The notes below the pieces were generated by a model. That model saw nothing but the letters and a program-made list of their open reading frames with translations. It made no database searches and was not told the DNA's origin. Shown here piece by piece: positions 1-5,977 of a stretch of 8,593 nt of DNA. This DNA is from JAVBKA01 sp031546715 (GTDB taxonomy: Bacteria > Bacillota > Clostridia > Oscillospirales > UBA929): assembly GCA_031546715.1 (NCBI GenBank), contig JAVBKA010000112.1:1-8593 (forward strand), read 5' to 3'. Made by a program: the position numbers and the translations under genes. Numbering within the stretch: position 1 is the first letter of the stretch; every line of letters begins with the position of its first letter.

Positions 1-22
1 GTTCTATGGGAATGTGGGCGAC

Positions 23-72
23 AAAAAGGGTGCTTTGCTTCCTTTACCACCCCTCGTAAAGGAAGTGCCCCC
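23..72 (-). terminator. Putative rho-independent terminator of the galE-yycH unit
   Basis: Read on the minus strand, a perfect 10-bp stem (arms 56-65 and 38-47, sequence cttcctttac and its complement) closes an 8-base loop. After an unpaired stretch, a second short GGG/CCC pairing is possible (28-30 with C residues at 68-72). This is followed directly by T5 (plus-strand A5 at 23-27). The position, beyond the last gene and facing the direction of transcription, suits a terminator. Against it, the stem is interrupted, the core stem is not GC-rich, and about 270 bases separate it from the yycH stop. Confidence 0.4.
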
Positions 73-129
73 GCGGCATGAGCGGAACGAGAAAAAATAT
101 GCGATTACACCAAAGGTGCTGCAACCCTC

Positions 130-148
130 GGGCGAACAAAGTTCGCCC
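130..148. repeat. Perfect 8-bp palindrome with AAA triloop
   Basis: The arms gggcgaac (130-137) and gttcgccc (141-148) are perfectly complementary around a 3-base loop. From memory, similar gggcgaac...gttcgcccctac palindromes recur between genes in clostridial genomes, so this is probably one copy of a dispersed intergenic repeat. I could not check that by search. Confidence 0.6.
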
Positions 149-172
149 CTACGCCAACCTACCCAAAACACA

Positions 173-216
173 GCAACACCAAGGGGATGTGCGCAACGCC
201 GCTGCGCTGTGTTGCG
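173..216. repeat. Overlapping, competing inverted repeats around gttgcg
   Basis: The segment gtgttgcg (209-216) can pair with two upstream segments: gcaacac at 173-179 (complement 209-215) or cgcaac at 192-197 (complement 211-216). A third pairing, gcgca (191-195) with tgcgc (203-207), is also possible. A T5 tract follows on the plus strand (217-221). This could be a weak plus-strand terminator for a convergent gene to the left, or simply another repeat module. There is no direct evidence for either. Confidence 0.35.
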
Positions 217-259
217 TTTTTCTCACGACTTTTTGGTTCGCGCGGCTCAAGGATGGGTT

Positions 260-339
260 TCGAGCCTTGCGAGGCTCGATTTAAGGCTCTGCCTTAAAAA
301 TCTGTGAGCTTTTGAAAAAGCTCAAGCAAAACTTTTGCT
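260..339. repeat. Near-seamless array of four short perfect hairpins
   Basis: Four unrelated perfect inverted repeats lie end to end. They are 260-279 (8-bp stem tcgagcct, loop TGCG), 280-298 (8-bp stem tttaaggc, loop TCT), then six bases, 305-324 (8-bp stem tgagcttt, loop TGAA) and 325-339 (6-bp stem agcaaa, loop ACT). The array starts four bases past the yycH stop codon in the direction of transcription. None ends in a clear U-tract on the minus strand. The stems differ in sequence, so this is not a CRISPR or a simple tandem repeat. A role in 3'-end stabilisation or processing of the mRNA is a guess. Confidence 0.7.
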
Positions 340-343
340 CTGT

Positions 344-1669
344 TTATTCAAATTGTAGCCAGTTAGCTTTGAAATTGGTATCCGCTTGCTGGCTATAGCC
401 TAGCTTGATGTTAATACGATTGGAGGAGGATAGCGTTATTGTCTGTTTAAGTGGCAACAGTAATGATGTCTCTTGCAAAATACTCAGACGTGTAATAAAA
501 AATAGAGCTTCGGAAATATAGTCGTTCTTTATAACAATTTCCGCAAAGGGGGCATTTCTTCCATACAACCGAATACCTCCCGCAATTGAGGAAAACCGAA
601 TAACAGTGCCCTTTTCAGCGTCCTCACGGATGCTTTCAAAGACCCACTGAGCGTCCTTAAGCGCAGGAGATAGAGCGTCCGCCAATAGGCGGGCGATTTC
701 TATTTTATCAGCCACGGGGTTATCAGAAAGATTCAATTGAAGCCTGCTTTCAAGCTCAGGACACTGATAGCGAATTCTTCCCTCAGGACTGACACGCAAG
801 GTTCGCGCACCGTCTACGTACAATATTGTACCGTCTGCTTCCACCTGCTGAAAGGGGGTATCAACGTCAAAAAGCAGATTTTGAAACAGCGACAGCGAAA
901 ACAGCCTCAAGTCCGGAATCCGCTCATATGACAGCATGGGCAGGCGGTTGACCTCTGTGCTGATAGCAAAAAAAGAATCCTTCAATGCGCTACTGCCATA
1001 GGCAGAATATGCAAATTCTCCCACCGTACTGCCGTTTAGTTCTGCGGGCAGCTCAATAGGCAAAACATTTTCACATGAATAATACGTTCCTCCCGAGGTT
1101 TGGAAAAAAAGTATCAAGCCCCCTGCCGACTTTGAAAGCACAAGCCTCGACACAGTAAAAGGCATATCGCATTTCATAGTGAGCCACGCCCCCAGAGCAT
1201 TCAGTGGCACAGGGTACGGATACTCAATGTAAAGCATTTGAGAGCTTAGTGCCGCAAGCCAATCACTTTCTGAGACGCCTTTCGCGGTTGTGGACGCTTC
1301 CAAGGCTTCGCCTAACAGCTTTTGCATACTGTTATCAAAGGCACTCCGCAGCTCGTCTGCGTTCCAAAGTGTTACCCGCAGAGGACCGTTGGTATCGCTT
1401 CGCAATGCCAAGGTTATGGGCATAGAGGCAGGTACATATTCCCAGTTTTCGGGCGCAATAGTGACGACTGAGGGCTTTTCCACAAAGCCGGTGGCAATCA
1501 TGGCCTTTTTCAGCCATGAAAAACCGCCCGTATCCCACATCGACGGCTCATAGACCCATGAAACCAGAGTTAATACAAGTGTCGATAAAATCAAAAGCAC
1601 CAGCGTTACTGACTTAAAGGCTTCTCCCGCAACGCTTACATGGCGTGTCTTCTTCTTTCGTATTATCAT
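344..1669 (-). CDS. yycH: YycH-like membrane-anchored regulator of WalK
   Basis: The product has 441 residues: a basic N-terminal tail (MIIRKKKTRH), one membrane segment at about residues 18-39, and a large domain of about 400 residues expected outside the membrane. No catalytic motif is visible. In Bacillus and Staphylococcus, YycH (WalH) contacts the WalK membrane helices and tunes kinase activity. That role is assigned here from topology, length and position directly after walK, not from strong residue motifs. The ATG overlaps the walK stop as ATGA, and no good ribosome binding site precedes it, so translation is probably coupled to walK. No yycI follows; the next 343 bases are noncoding. 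A more general two-component-associated membrane protein is the main alternative. Confidence 0.75.
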   Translation of the reverse strand: MIIRKKKTRHVSVAGEAFKSVTLVLLILSTLVLTLVSWVYEPSMWDTGGFSWLKKAMIATGFVEKPSVVTIAPENWEYVPASMPITLALRSDTNGPLRVTLWNADELRSAFDNSMQKLLGEALEASTTAKGVSESDWLAALSSQMLYIEYPYPVPLNALGAWLTMKCDMPFTVSRLVLSKSAGGLILFFQTSGGTYYSCENVLPIELPAELNGSTVGEFAYSAYGSSALKDSFFAISTEVNRLPMLSYERIPDLRLFSLSLFQNLLFDVDTPFQQVEADGTILYVDGARTLRVSPEGRIRYQCPELESRLQLNLSDNPVADKIEIARLLADALSPALKDAQWVFESIREDAEKGTVIRFSSIAGGIRLYGRNAPFAEIVIKNDYISEALFFITRLSILQETSLLLPLKQTITLSSSNRINIKLGYSQQADTNFKANWLQFE

Positions 1670-3432
1670 ATTTTATCAGCACCGCTAACTGGCAGCGTAA
1701 CGGTCACAGAGGTTCCCACATTTACTGCGCTGTTCACGCGAATAGACCCCTTGTGCTTGTCAACAATTTCCTTTGCGATGGCAAGACCTAGACCTGTTCC
1801 CCCTGAGCTTCGTGAACGAGCCTTATCCACACGGTAAAACCGCTCAAAAAGCCGCGGGATATCGTCACTGGGTATGCCTATACCGTTATCGCTTACTGTC
1901 ACCCACACATTTTTCGGGGTAGTGCCGCAGGTAATGGTTATTTCTCCGCCGTCAGGGGTGTATGTTATTGCGTTGCCCAAAATGTTAATATAAACCTGCT
2001 CAAGGCGTTCACGGTCGCCAAATATAAACGGAATTGTACCCTTTATCTCCACAGTCAGGCGGTGATGGTGGCGTTCTGCCTCGATATGCATTAGCTCCTG
2101 CATTTTAGAAATCATCAGTGCAAAGTCAAATTCGCAGACGCTCCAATCCATTTTGCCGTAGTCAAAACGGCTCAGTGTAAGTAAATCCCGCACAAGCCTC
2201 GTCATGCGGTCAGCTTCATTGACAATAACCATTGAAAAGCTTTTAATGGTTTCGGGGGGCAGGTCGTCAGAATTAATGAGCGTTTCGGCGTAGCTTTTAA
2301 CATTCGTGAGGGGGGTGCGAAGCTCATGGGAAACGTTGGAAACAAACTCACGCCTGACTTCGTCAAGCTTTGTAAGCTCGGTGATATCATGGATAATCGC
2401 CATGATACCGCCCTCCTGCGCGCCGTCTATGCCAAAGGGAGCGAAGAAAATTTGCAAATTTCGGTCGCCTTGCTTGGTTAGGTGCTCCTCATAATCAGGG
2501 GGCTTGATTTTTGCAAGCTCCTCAAGAGTGGTTACCTGACCTAAAATACCGCTGAAAGTTGGCTCTTGGTCAGATTTTATGGACAAAAGCCGTGTTGCGG
2601 CGGGGTTAATATGTAGCAGTGCGCCATCCCGAGTAAACGCCACCATGCCGTCTGTCATGTATACAAACAAAGTACCAAGCTTGTCGCGCTCACTGCCGAC
2701 AGCGTCAATGGTTTCCTTTAAAACTTTGGACATGTTGTTAAAGGTTTTAGTTAATACGCCGATTTCATCCGAGGAGTGGATTTCCAAGGGCTTTGAAAAG
2801 TCGCCGTTTGCCACCAATGCCGCTGAGCGGGTAAGACTTTCGATAGGCGTAGTCATGGTTTTTGAAAGTAAAAAAGCAAGAAAAATAGATATTAAAAATC
2901 CAAATAAAACAGCATTTAAAACAATGGAAACTAACTGCGCCGTCAACCGTTGCAGGCTTTCGCGTGAGTCCTTGATGTACACAATGTAGCGGCTTCCGTT
3001 TGCCCCCGCAAAGGGGACAGCGCAGTCAAAAAAGCTGTCATAAAGGCGGGTTACGACAGCGGGAGCTTGAGTTTCGATTGCGGTGAGTATGTTTGGGGTA
3101 ATGTTCACCTCGGAGGCTTCGTCACTGAGAACCTCGCCGTTTTCACCGTTGAGAATGTAGAAAAACCGCTGACGACCGTCAATACCTAAAAGCGCAGACC
3201 GTGCTTTGACAGCACCAGAAAGCTGCGCAACGGCGTTATCGCCCTGAGCAGCCGTTGTCAAATCCTGAACAAACTGTACATTTTCCGAAAAAGCCTCAGT
3301 CATTTGACGACCAAATTCACTTTTATAGAAATTAGCGACGCTGGTAATTAGAAAAACGCCCACCACCGCCATAAGGGAGATGATGAGCAGCAATAAAATT
3401 ACAACCAGCTTCATATGGAGCTTTTTAAACAT
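1666..3432 (-). CDS. walK: WalK-type sensor histidine kinase
   Basis: With the ATG at 3430-3432 the protein has 588 residues. Order of parts: TM1 about 8-32; an extracytoplasmic Cache/PAS-like sensor about 33-167; TM2 about 168-190; HAMP about 191-243; a cytoplasmic PAS about 250-350; HisKA with the H-box SHELRTPL (phospho-acceptor His369, with the ExxT phosphatase pattern just after it); and HATPase_c with the N-box NILGNAITYTP, the G1 box DNGIGIP (Asp515), the F-box FERFYRVDKARSR and the G2 box GGTGLGLAI. This full HAMP-PAS layout, next to a WalR-like regulator and yycH, fits WalK (YycG/VicK), the kinase that monitors cell-wall metabolism. An upstream in-frame TTG (3454-3456) would add eight residues but lacks a ribosome binding site. 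walK lies 27 bases after walR and overlaps yycH by four. Confidence 0.92.
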   Translation of the reverse strand: MFKKLHMKLVVILLLLIISLMAVVGVFLITSVANFYKSEFGRQMTEAFSENVQFVQDLTTAAQGDNAVAQLSGAVKARSALLGIDGRQRFFYILNGENGEVLSDEASEVNITPNILTAIETQAPAVVTRLYDSFFDCAVPFAGANGSRYIVYIKDSRESLQRLTAQLVSIVLNAVLFGFLISIFLAFLLSKTMTTPIESLTRSAALVANGDFSKPLEIHSSDEIGVLTKTFNNMSKVLKETIDAVGSERDKLGTLFVYMTDGMVAFTRDGALLHINPAATRLLSIKSDQEPTFSGILGQVTTLEELAKIKPPDYEEHLTKQGDRNLQIFFAPFGIDGAQEGGIMAIIHDITELTKLDEVRREFVSNVSHELRTPLTNVKSYAETLINSDDLPPETIKSFSMVIVNEADRMTRLVRDLLTLSRFDYGKMDWSVCEFDFALMISKMQELMHIEAERHHHRLTVEIKGTIPFIFGDRERLEQVYINILGNAITYTPDGGEITITCGTTPKNVWVTVSDNGIGIPSDDIPRLFERFYRVDKARSRSSGGTGLGLAIAKEIVDKHKGSIRVNSAVNVGTSVTVTLPVSGADKI

Positions 3433-3437
3433 ACGTA

Positions 3438-3441
3438 CCTC
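3438..3441 (-). promoter_or_regulatory. walK ribosome binding site (decides the start)
   Basis: GAGG on the minus strand lies five bases upstream of the ATG at 3430-3432. It supports starting at MFKKLHMKL rather than at the TTG eight codons earlier, which has no such site. Confidence 0.7.
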
Positions 3442-3459
3442 TAAAATACACGACAAACA

Positions 3460-4161
3460 TCAGTCGCTGTTGAACAAATACCCTGTTCCGCGCCGAGTGA
3501 GAATATACATAGGCTCGGCGGGATTGTCCTCAAGTTTTTCACGAAGCCTGCTGACGGCTACATTGACTGTACGCAAATCGCCGTAAAATTCAAAATTCCA
3601 AACCTTTTCCATTAGCTCTTCACGGCTGATAACCTTGTTTTTGTTGTTATACAAATACATGAGCAGGTCATATTCACGCTGACTAAGCTCTACTAGCTTG
3701 CCGTCCTTAGTAACGTCCATGCGCCCAGTGTGGATTGACAGGTTACCAACGGCGATAACATCGCCGACAACCTCGGTGTCGTGATTTAGCTCCCGACCTG
3801 TCCTGCGAATAATTGCCTTGACACGGGCGAGAAGCTCTTTTATGGAAAAGGGCTTGGTCATGTAATCATCTGCGCCCAGTTCAAGACCTAAAACTTTGTC
3901 CGTTTCGTCCTCGCGGGCGGTTAGAAGAATAATCGGCGTAAAAATGTCGGTTTGGCGGATGGTTTTACATACCTCGAAGCCGTTCATTTTGGGGAGCATT
4001 ACATCCAGTAAAATCAAATCAGGGTTAAGCGTTTGCGCCATTGATAAGCCGTCCGCCCCGTCATACGCCGTGATAGTGTCGTACCCAGCCTTTTTCAAAT
4101 TGAATTCAACGATATCCACAATGCTTTTTTCATCATCAACTATTAGTACTGTTTTACCCAT
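3460..4161 (-). CDS. walR: WalR-type OmpR/PhoB-family response regulator
   Basis: The product has 233 residues from the ATG at 4159-4161. The receiver domain (about 1-118) shows the acidic pair Asp9/Asp10, phospho-acceptor Asp53 in LLLDVMLP, Thr81 in LLTARE and Lys103 in MTKPFS. After a linker, the winged-helix DNA-binding domain (about 136-230) ends in the recognition and wing segments YGDLRTVNVAVSRLREKLE and RRGTGYLF, typical of the WalR/PhoP/PhoB group. Immediate linkage to a HAMP-PAS kinase and yycH favours WalR, the regulator of cell-wall hydrolase genes, over PhoP. An in-frame TTG at 4183-4185 would add eight residues (MPLRIGGC), but those codons contain the GGAGG ribosome binding site, so the ATG is preferred. 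The gene lies 30 bases after nudF and ends 27 bases before walK. Confidence 0.9.
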   Translation of the reverse strand: MGKTVLIVDDEKSIVDIVEFNLKKAGYDTITAYDGADGLSMAQTLNPDLILLDVMLPKMNGFEVCKTIRQTDIFTPIILLTAREDETDKVLGLELGADDYMTKPFSIKELLARVKAIIRRTGRELNHDTEVVGDVIAVGNLSIHTGRMDVTKDGKLVELSQREYDLLMYLYNNKNKVISREELMEKVWNFEFYGDLRTVNVAVSRLREKLEDNPAEPMYILTRRGTGYLFNSD

Positions 4162-4165
4162 ACAA

Positions 4166-4170
4166 CCTCC
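4166..4170 (-). promoter_or_regulatory. walR ribosome binding site (decides the start)
   Basis: GGAGG on the minus strand lies four bases before the ATG at 4159-4161. It fixes the start at MGKTVLIVDDE, the normal receiver-domain N-terminus. Confidence 0.75.
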
Positions 4171-4191
4171 GATTCGGAGAGGCAATTTTGC

Positions 4192-4728
4192 CTATATTTT
4201 ATTCATTTGAATATATTTCATCACTGCCGCAACAGTTTTAGCGTCTTGAATTTCGTCCTTGAGAATCATGTCCACCACCTCGGACAGCGGCTTGCGGACT
4301 GTTTCCACAAATTCGTCCTCGTCGGGGTTTGTGCTGGTCATGGTAAGCCCTTTGACAAGGTAGAGATAGATGCGCTCCGAGCAATAAGCCCCAGTGGGGA
4401 TAATTGTGCCCAAAGAGGTGCAGGTTTCGGCTATATAGCCCGTTTCCTCCGTAAGCTCCCGCAGACCTGCATCCATAGGGGATTCACCCTTTTCAAGCTT
4501 TCCGGCGGGTAGCTCAAGCATAACCTGCCCCGCTCCGTAACGGTATTGGGTGACCATAATCACGTTCTCGTTTTCATCAATGGCGAGGACGGCGACACCG
4601 CCGTTGTGCAGAACTCTCTCCCTAGGGACGATTGCGCCGTTGGGTAGCTCGACCTTGTCAACCTCCACGGTGAAAACCTTGCCCGTGAAGATAGTTTCTC
4701 CCGAAAGCTTTTTTTCGTCAATTATCAT
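4192..4728 (-). CDS. nudF: Nudix hydrolase, ADP-ribose pyrophosphatase (NudF-like)
   Basis: The 178-residue product is the usual size for NudF-type enzymes, which split ADP-ribose (and sometimes other nucleoside-diphosphate sugars) into AMP and a sugar phosphate in the cytoplasm. The Nudix box is intact: Gly76, Glu82, Arg90-Glu91-Leu92, Glu94-Glu95, Gly97. The last hydrophobic position is Tyr98 instead of Ile/Leu/Val. Upstream features of the NudF group are present: LPNG, RERVLHNGGVAVLA and QYRYGAG before the LPAGKLEKGE start of the box. After it, PTGAYCSERIYLYL corresponds to the segment with an additional catalytic Glu (here Glu118). The ATG follows the galE stop with no gap (TAAATG), and a GAAGGA-like site lies within the last galE codons. 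The substrate in this organism could instead be a UDP-sugar, given the galE linkage; that is inference. Confidence 0.88.
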   Translation of the reverse strand: MIIDEKKLSGETIFTGKVFTVEVDKVELPNGAIVPRERVLHNGGVAVLAIDENENVIMVTQYRYGAGQVMLELPAGKLEKGESPMDAGLRELTEETGYIAETCTSLGTIIPTGAYCSERIYLYLVKGLTMTSTNPDEDEFVETVRKPLSEVVDMILKDEIQDAKTVAAVMKYIQMNKI

Positions 4729-5754
4729 TTATTTATATCCTTCGGGGTTTTGAGATTGCCAACGCCATGCGTCAGCGCACATTTCCTCCGCAGTATGCAC
4801 TGCCGACCAACCGCCAAACAGGCGGTGCGCCTTTGCGGGGGTGCAGTAACATGAGGCGATATCGCCGGGGCGGCGTTCTGAAAATTTCTGCGGAATGGTA
4901 TGCCCTACGGCTTTTTCAAAGCCGTGAATCAGCTCTAAAACGCTTGTGCCGTGACCTGTTCCAAGGTTTACAGCCTCAACACCTGTATGGGTGTCAAGAT
5001 AGGTAAGGGCGGCCACATGACCGCTGGCAAGGTCTAGAATATGGATGTAATCTCGGACGCCTGTACCGTCGGGGGTGTCGTAATCATTGCCTGTAACGGC
5101 AATGTAGGGCAGTTTGCCAATGGCGGCTTGGGTGATAATTGGGGCGATGTTGTTGGGGATTCCCTGGGGAGCATCGCCGATTTTCCCTGATTTATGCGCG
5201 CCGATTGGATTAAAATACCTAAGGAGAATTACCGACCATTCAGTGTTTGCATGAGCAACGTCACGAAGTATCTGCTCATTCATCCACTTAGTCCAGCCGT
5301 ACGGATTGGTGCAACCACCGGTGGGGTGAGTTTCGTCAATGGGTAAATAGTGGGGCGCGCCGTACACAGTGGCGGAGCTGCTGAAAATCAGGCGAGTGAC
5401 ATCGTATTTCTTCATGACCTCGCATAAAACTATTGTGCCCAAAAGGTTGTTTTTATAATACTCCAAGGGTTTAGCCACGGACTCTGCCACAGCCTTGTAG
5501 CCCGCGCAGTGGATAACAGCGTGGAAATTATGTTCCTTAAACAGCGTATCCATAGCCACTTGGTCACAAATATCGGCTTCGACCACTGAAAAATGTGAGC
5601 CATGAGGTTTTAAGGAATTTAGACGAGTAATAATTTCAGGGCAAGAATTATAAAAATTGTCAACAATTATGGCTTCATATCCTGAATGAAGCAGCTCAAG
5701 CACCACATGTGAGCCGATAAAGCCTGCTCCGCCTGTAACTAGAATTTTTTTCAT
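4729..5754 (-). CDS. galE: UDP-glucose 4-epimerase
   Basis: The 341-residue protein belongs to the extended short-chain dehydrogenase family and interconverts UDP-glucose and UDP-galactose with bound NAD in the cytoplasm (Leloir pathway, and precursor supply for envelope glycans). Seen: the Rossmann motif GGAGFIGSH (8-16), the catalytic triad Ser127 (in SSSATVYG), Tyr152 and Lys156 (in PYGWTK), the LRYFNPIGAH segment, and the C-terminal RRPGD block. Length and order are normal and complete. Cys302 falls where E. coli GalE has Tyr299 and human GALE has Cys307, counted from the conserved RxGD. A small residue there is associated with acceptance of UDP-GlcNAc/UDP-GalNAc. galE heads a tight unit with nudF, walR, walK and yycH and has a strong AAGGAGG site. 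Confidence 0.95.
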   Translation of the reverse strand: MKKILVTGGAGFIGSHVVLELLHSGYEAIIVDNFYNSCPEIITRLNSLKPHGSHFSVVEADICDQVAMDTLFKEHNFHAVIHCAGYKAVAESVAKPLEYYKNNLLGTIVLCEVMKKYDVTRLIFSSSATVYGAPHYLPIDETHPTGGCTNPYGWTKWMNEQILRDVAHANTEWSVILLRYFNPIGAHKSGKIGDAPQGIPNNIAPIITQAAIGKLPYIAVTGNDYDTPDGTGVRDYIHILDLASGHVAALTYLDTHTGVEAVNLGTGHGTSVLELIHGFEKAVGHTIPQKFSERRPGDIASCYCTPAKAHRLFGGWSAVHTAEEMCADAWRWQSQNPEGYK

Positions 5755-5759
5755 AACGA

Positions 5760-5766
5760 CCTCCTT
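5760..5766 (-). promoter_or_regulatory. Strong galE ribosome binding site
   Basis: AAGGAGG on the minus strand, a near-ideal Shine-Dalgarno sequence, lies five bases before the galE ATG (5752-5754). It suits the first gene of a transcription unit. Confidence 0.85.
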
Positions 5767-5797
5767 GCGGCAATCACCGCTCTGAAAATTTTACTAA

Positions 5798-5935
5798 AGT
5801 AAGTGCGGATTAACCCGGTAGTAAAAATATGCTTGCATATTTTTACGAAAAGCGCAGGCGCATAGCAATGCCTTCCAAGGCATTGCTGGGTGCCGGAGCG
5901 ACAGGGTTAAGGGAGCATGATAAACAGTAAGTGCG
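5798..5935. repeat. Multi-hairpin element flanked by 10-bp direct repeats
   Basis: AGTAAGTGCG occurs at 5798-5807 and again at 5926-5935, with loosely matching bases continuing on both sides (taaa before, at after). Between the copies lie 118 bases containing two long perfect hairpins: 5821-5846 (11-bp stem gtaaaaatatg, loop CTTG) and 5864-5887 (10-bp stem agcaatgcct, loop TCCA). Both sit inside an outer 7-bp pairing, ttaaccc (5810-5816) with gggttaa (5904-5910). There is no open frame. The layout resembles a small non-autonomous insertion (MITE-like) with a target duplication, or a structured leader of galE. The inverted repeat does not reach the right direct repeat, which weakens the MITE reading. 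Confidence 0.5.
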
Positions 5936-5964
5936 ATATAGCCTGACGGCGAAAAGCCTTACAA
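5935..5964 (-). promoter_or_regulatory. Possible promoter for the galE unit
   Basis: On the minus strand TTGTAA (5964-5959) and TATATC (5940-5935) are separated by 18 bases, each matching four of six consensus positions. The site lies just after metG and about 180 bases upstream of the galE ATG, so a transcript would include the multi-hairpin element as leader. This is weak evidence; a promoter nearer galE is equally possible, although I found no good -35/-10 pair there. Confidence 0.2.
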
Positions 5965-5973
5965 TCTAAGGCT
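5952..5973 (-). terminator. Weak terminator-like hairpin after metG
   Basis: Read on the minus strand, agcctta (5973-5967) pairs perfectly with taaggct (5961-5955) around a 5-base loop and is followed by TTT. It starts four bases past the metG stop codon. The stem is only 7 bp and the T-run short, so read-through into galE is likely. The first arm can instead pair further downstream (5969-5977 with 5936-5944), giving two mutually exclusive folds. Confidence 0.4.
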
Positions 5974-5977
5974 ATAT

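Larger units (their letters stand above)
1..343. other. Noncoding region downstream of yycH, rich in short palindromes
   Basis: I see no convincing gene here. The only long open frame (plus strand, 14-307) reads through palindromes, has no good ribosome binding site and resembles no family I know. The minus strand, which carries all the real genes, has no long frame. The stretch instead holds many short perfect inverted repeats: 38-65, 130-148, 173-216 (two competing pairings), 260-279, 280-298, 305-324 and 325-339. It begins right after the last gene of the galE-yycH unit, so it probably forms the 3' untranslated region of that transcript plus the spacer to the next locus. Confidence 0.75.

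Noticed and set aside
14..307. Plus-strand open frame of 97 residues in the left noncoding region
   Set aside because: It runs through several palindromes, has a low-complexity product without recognisable domains, lacks a good ribosome binding site and opposes all real genes.
130..339. CRISPR array
   Set aside because: The hairpins have different stems and irregular spacing. There is no recurring direct repeat with uniform spacers and no cas gene.
2579..2989. Plus-strand open frame of 136 residues inside walK
   Set aside because: It is antisense to the well-conserved HAMP and PAS part of walK, and its product resembles no family.
5810..5910. tRNA-like cloverleaf
   Set aside because: There is an outer stem with inner hairpins, but no T-loop sequence, no anticodon-arm geometry and no CCA end; the inner stems are too long.
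5755..5977. Known riboswitch or T-box leader
   Set aside because: No T-box motif, specifier structure or recognisable riboswitch core is visible, and the element precedes galE rather than an amino-acid or synthetase gene.
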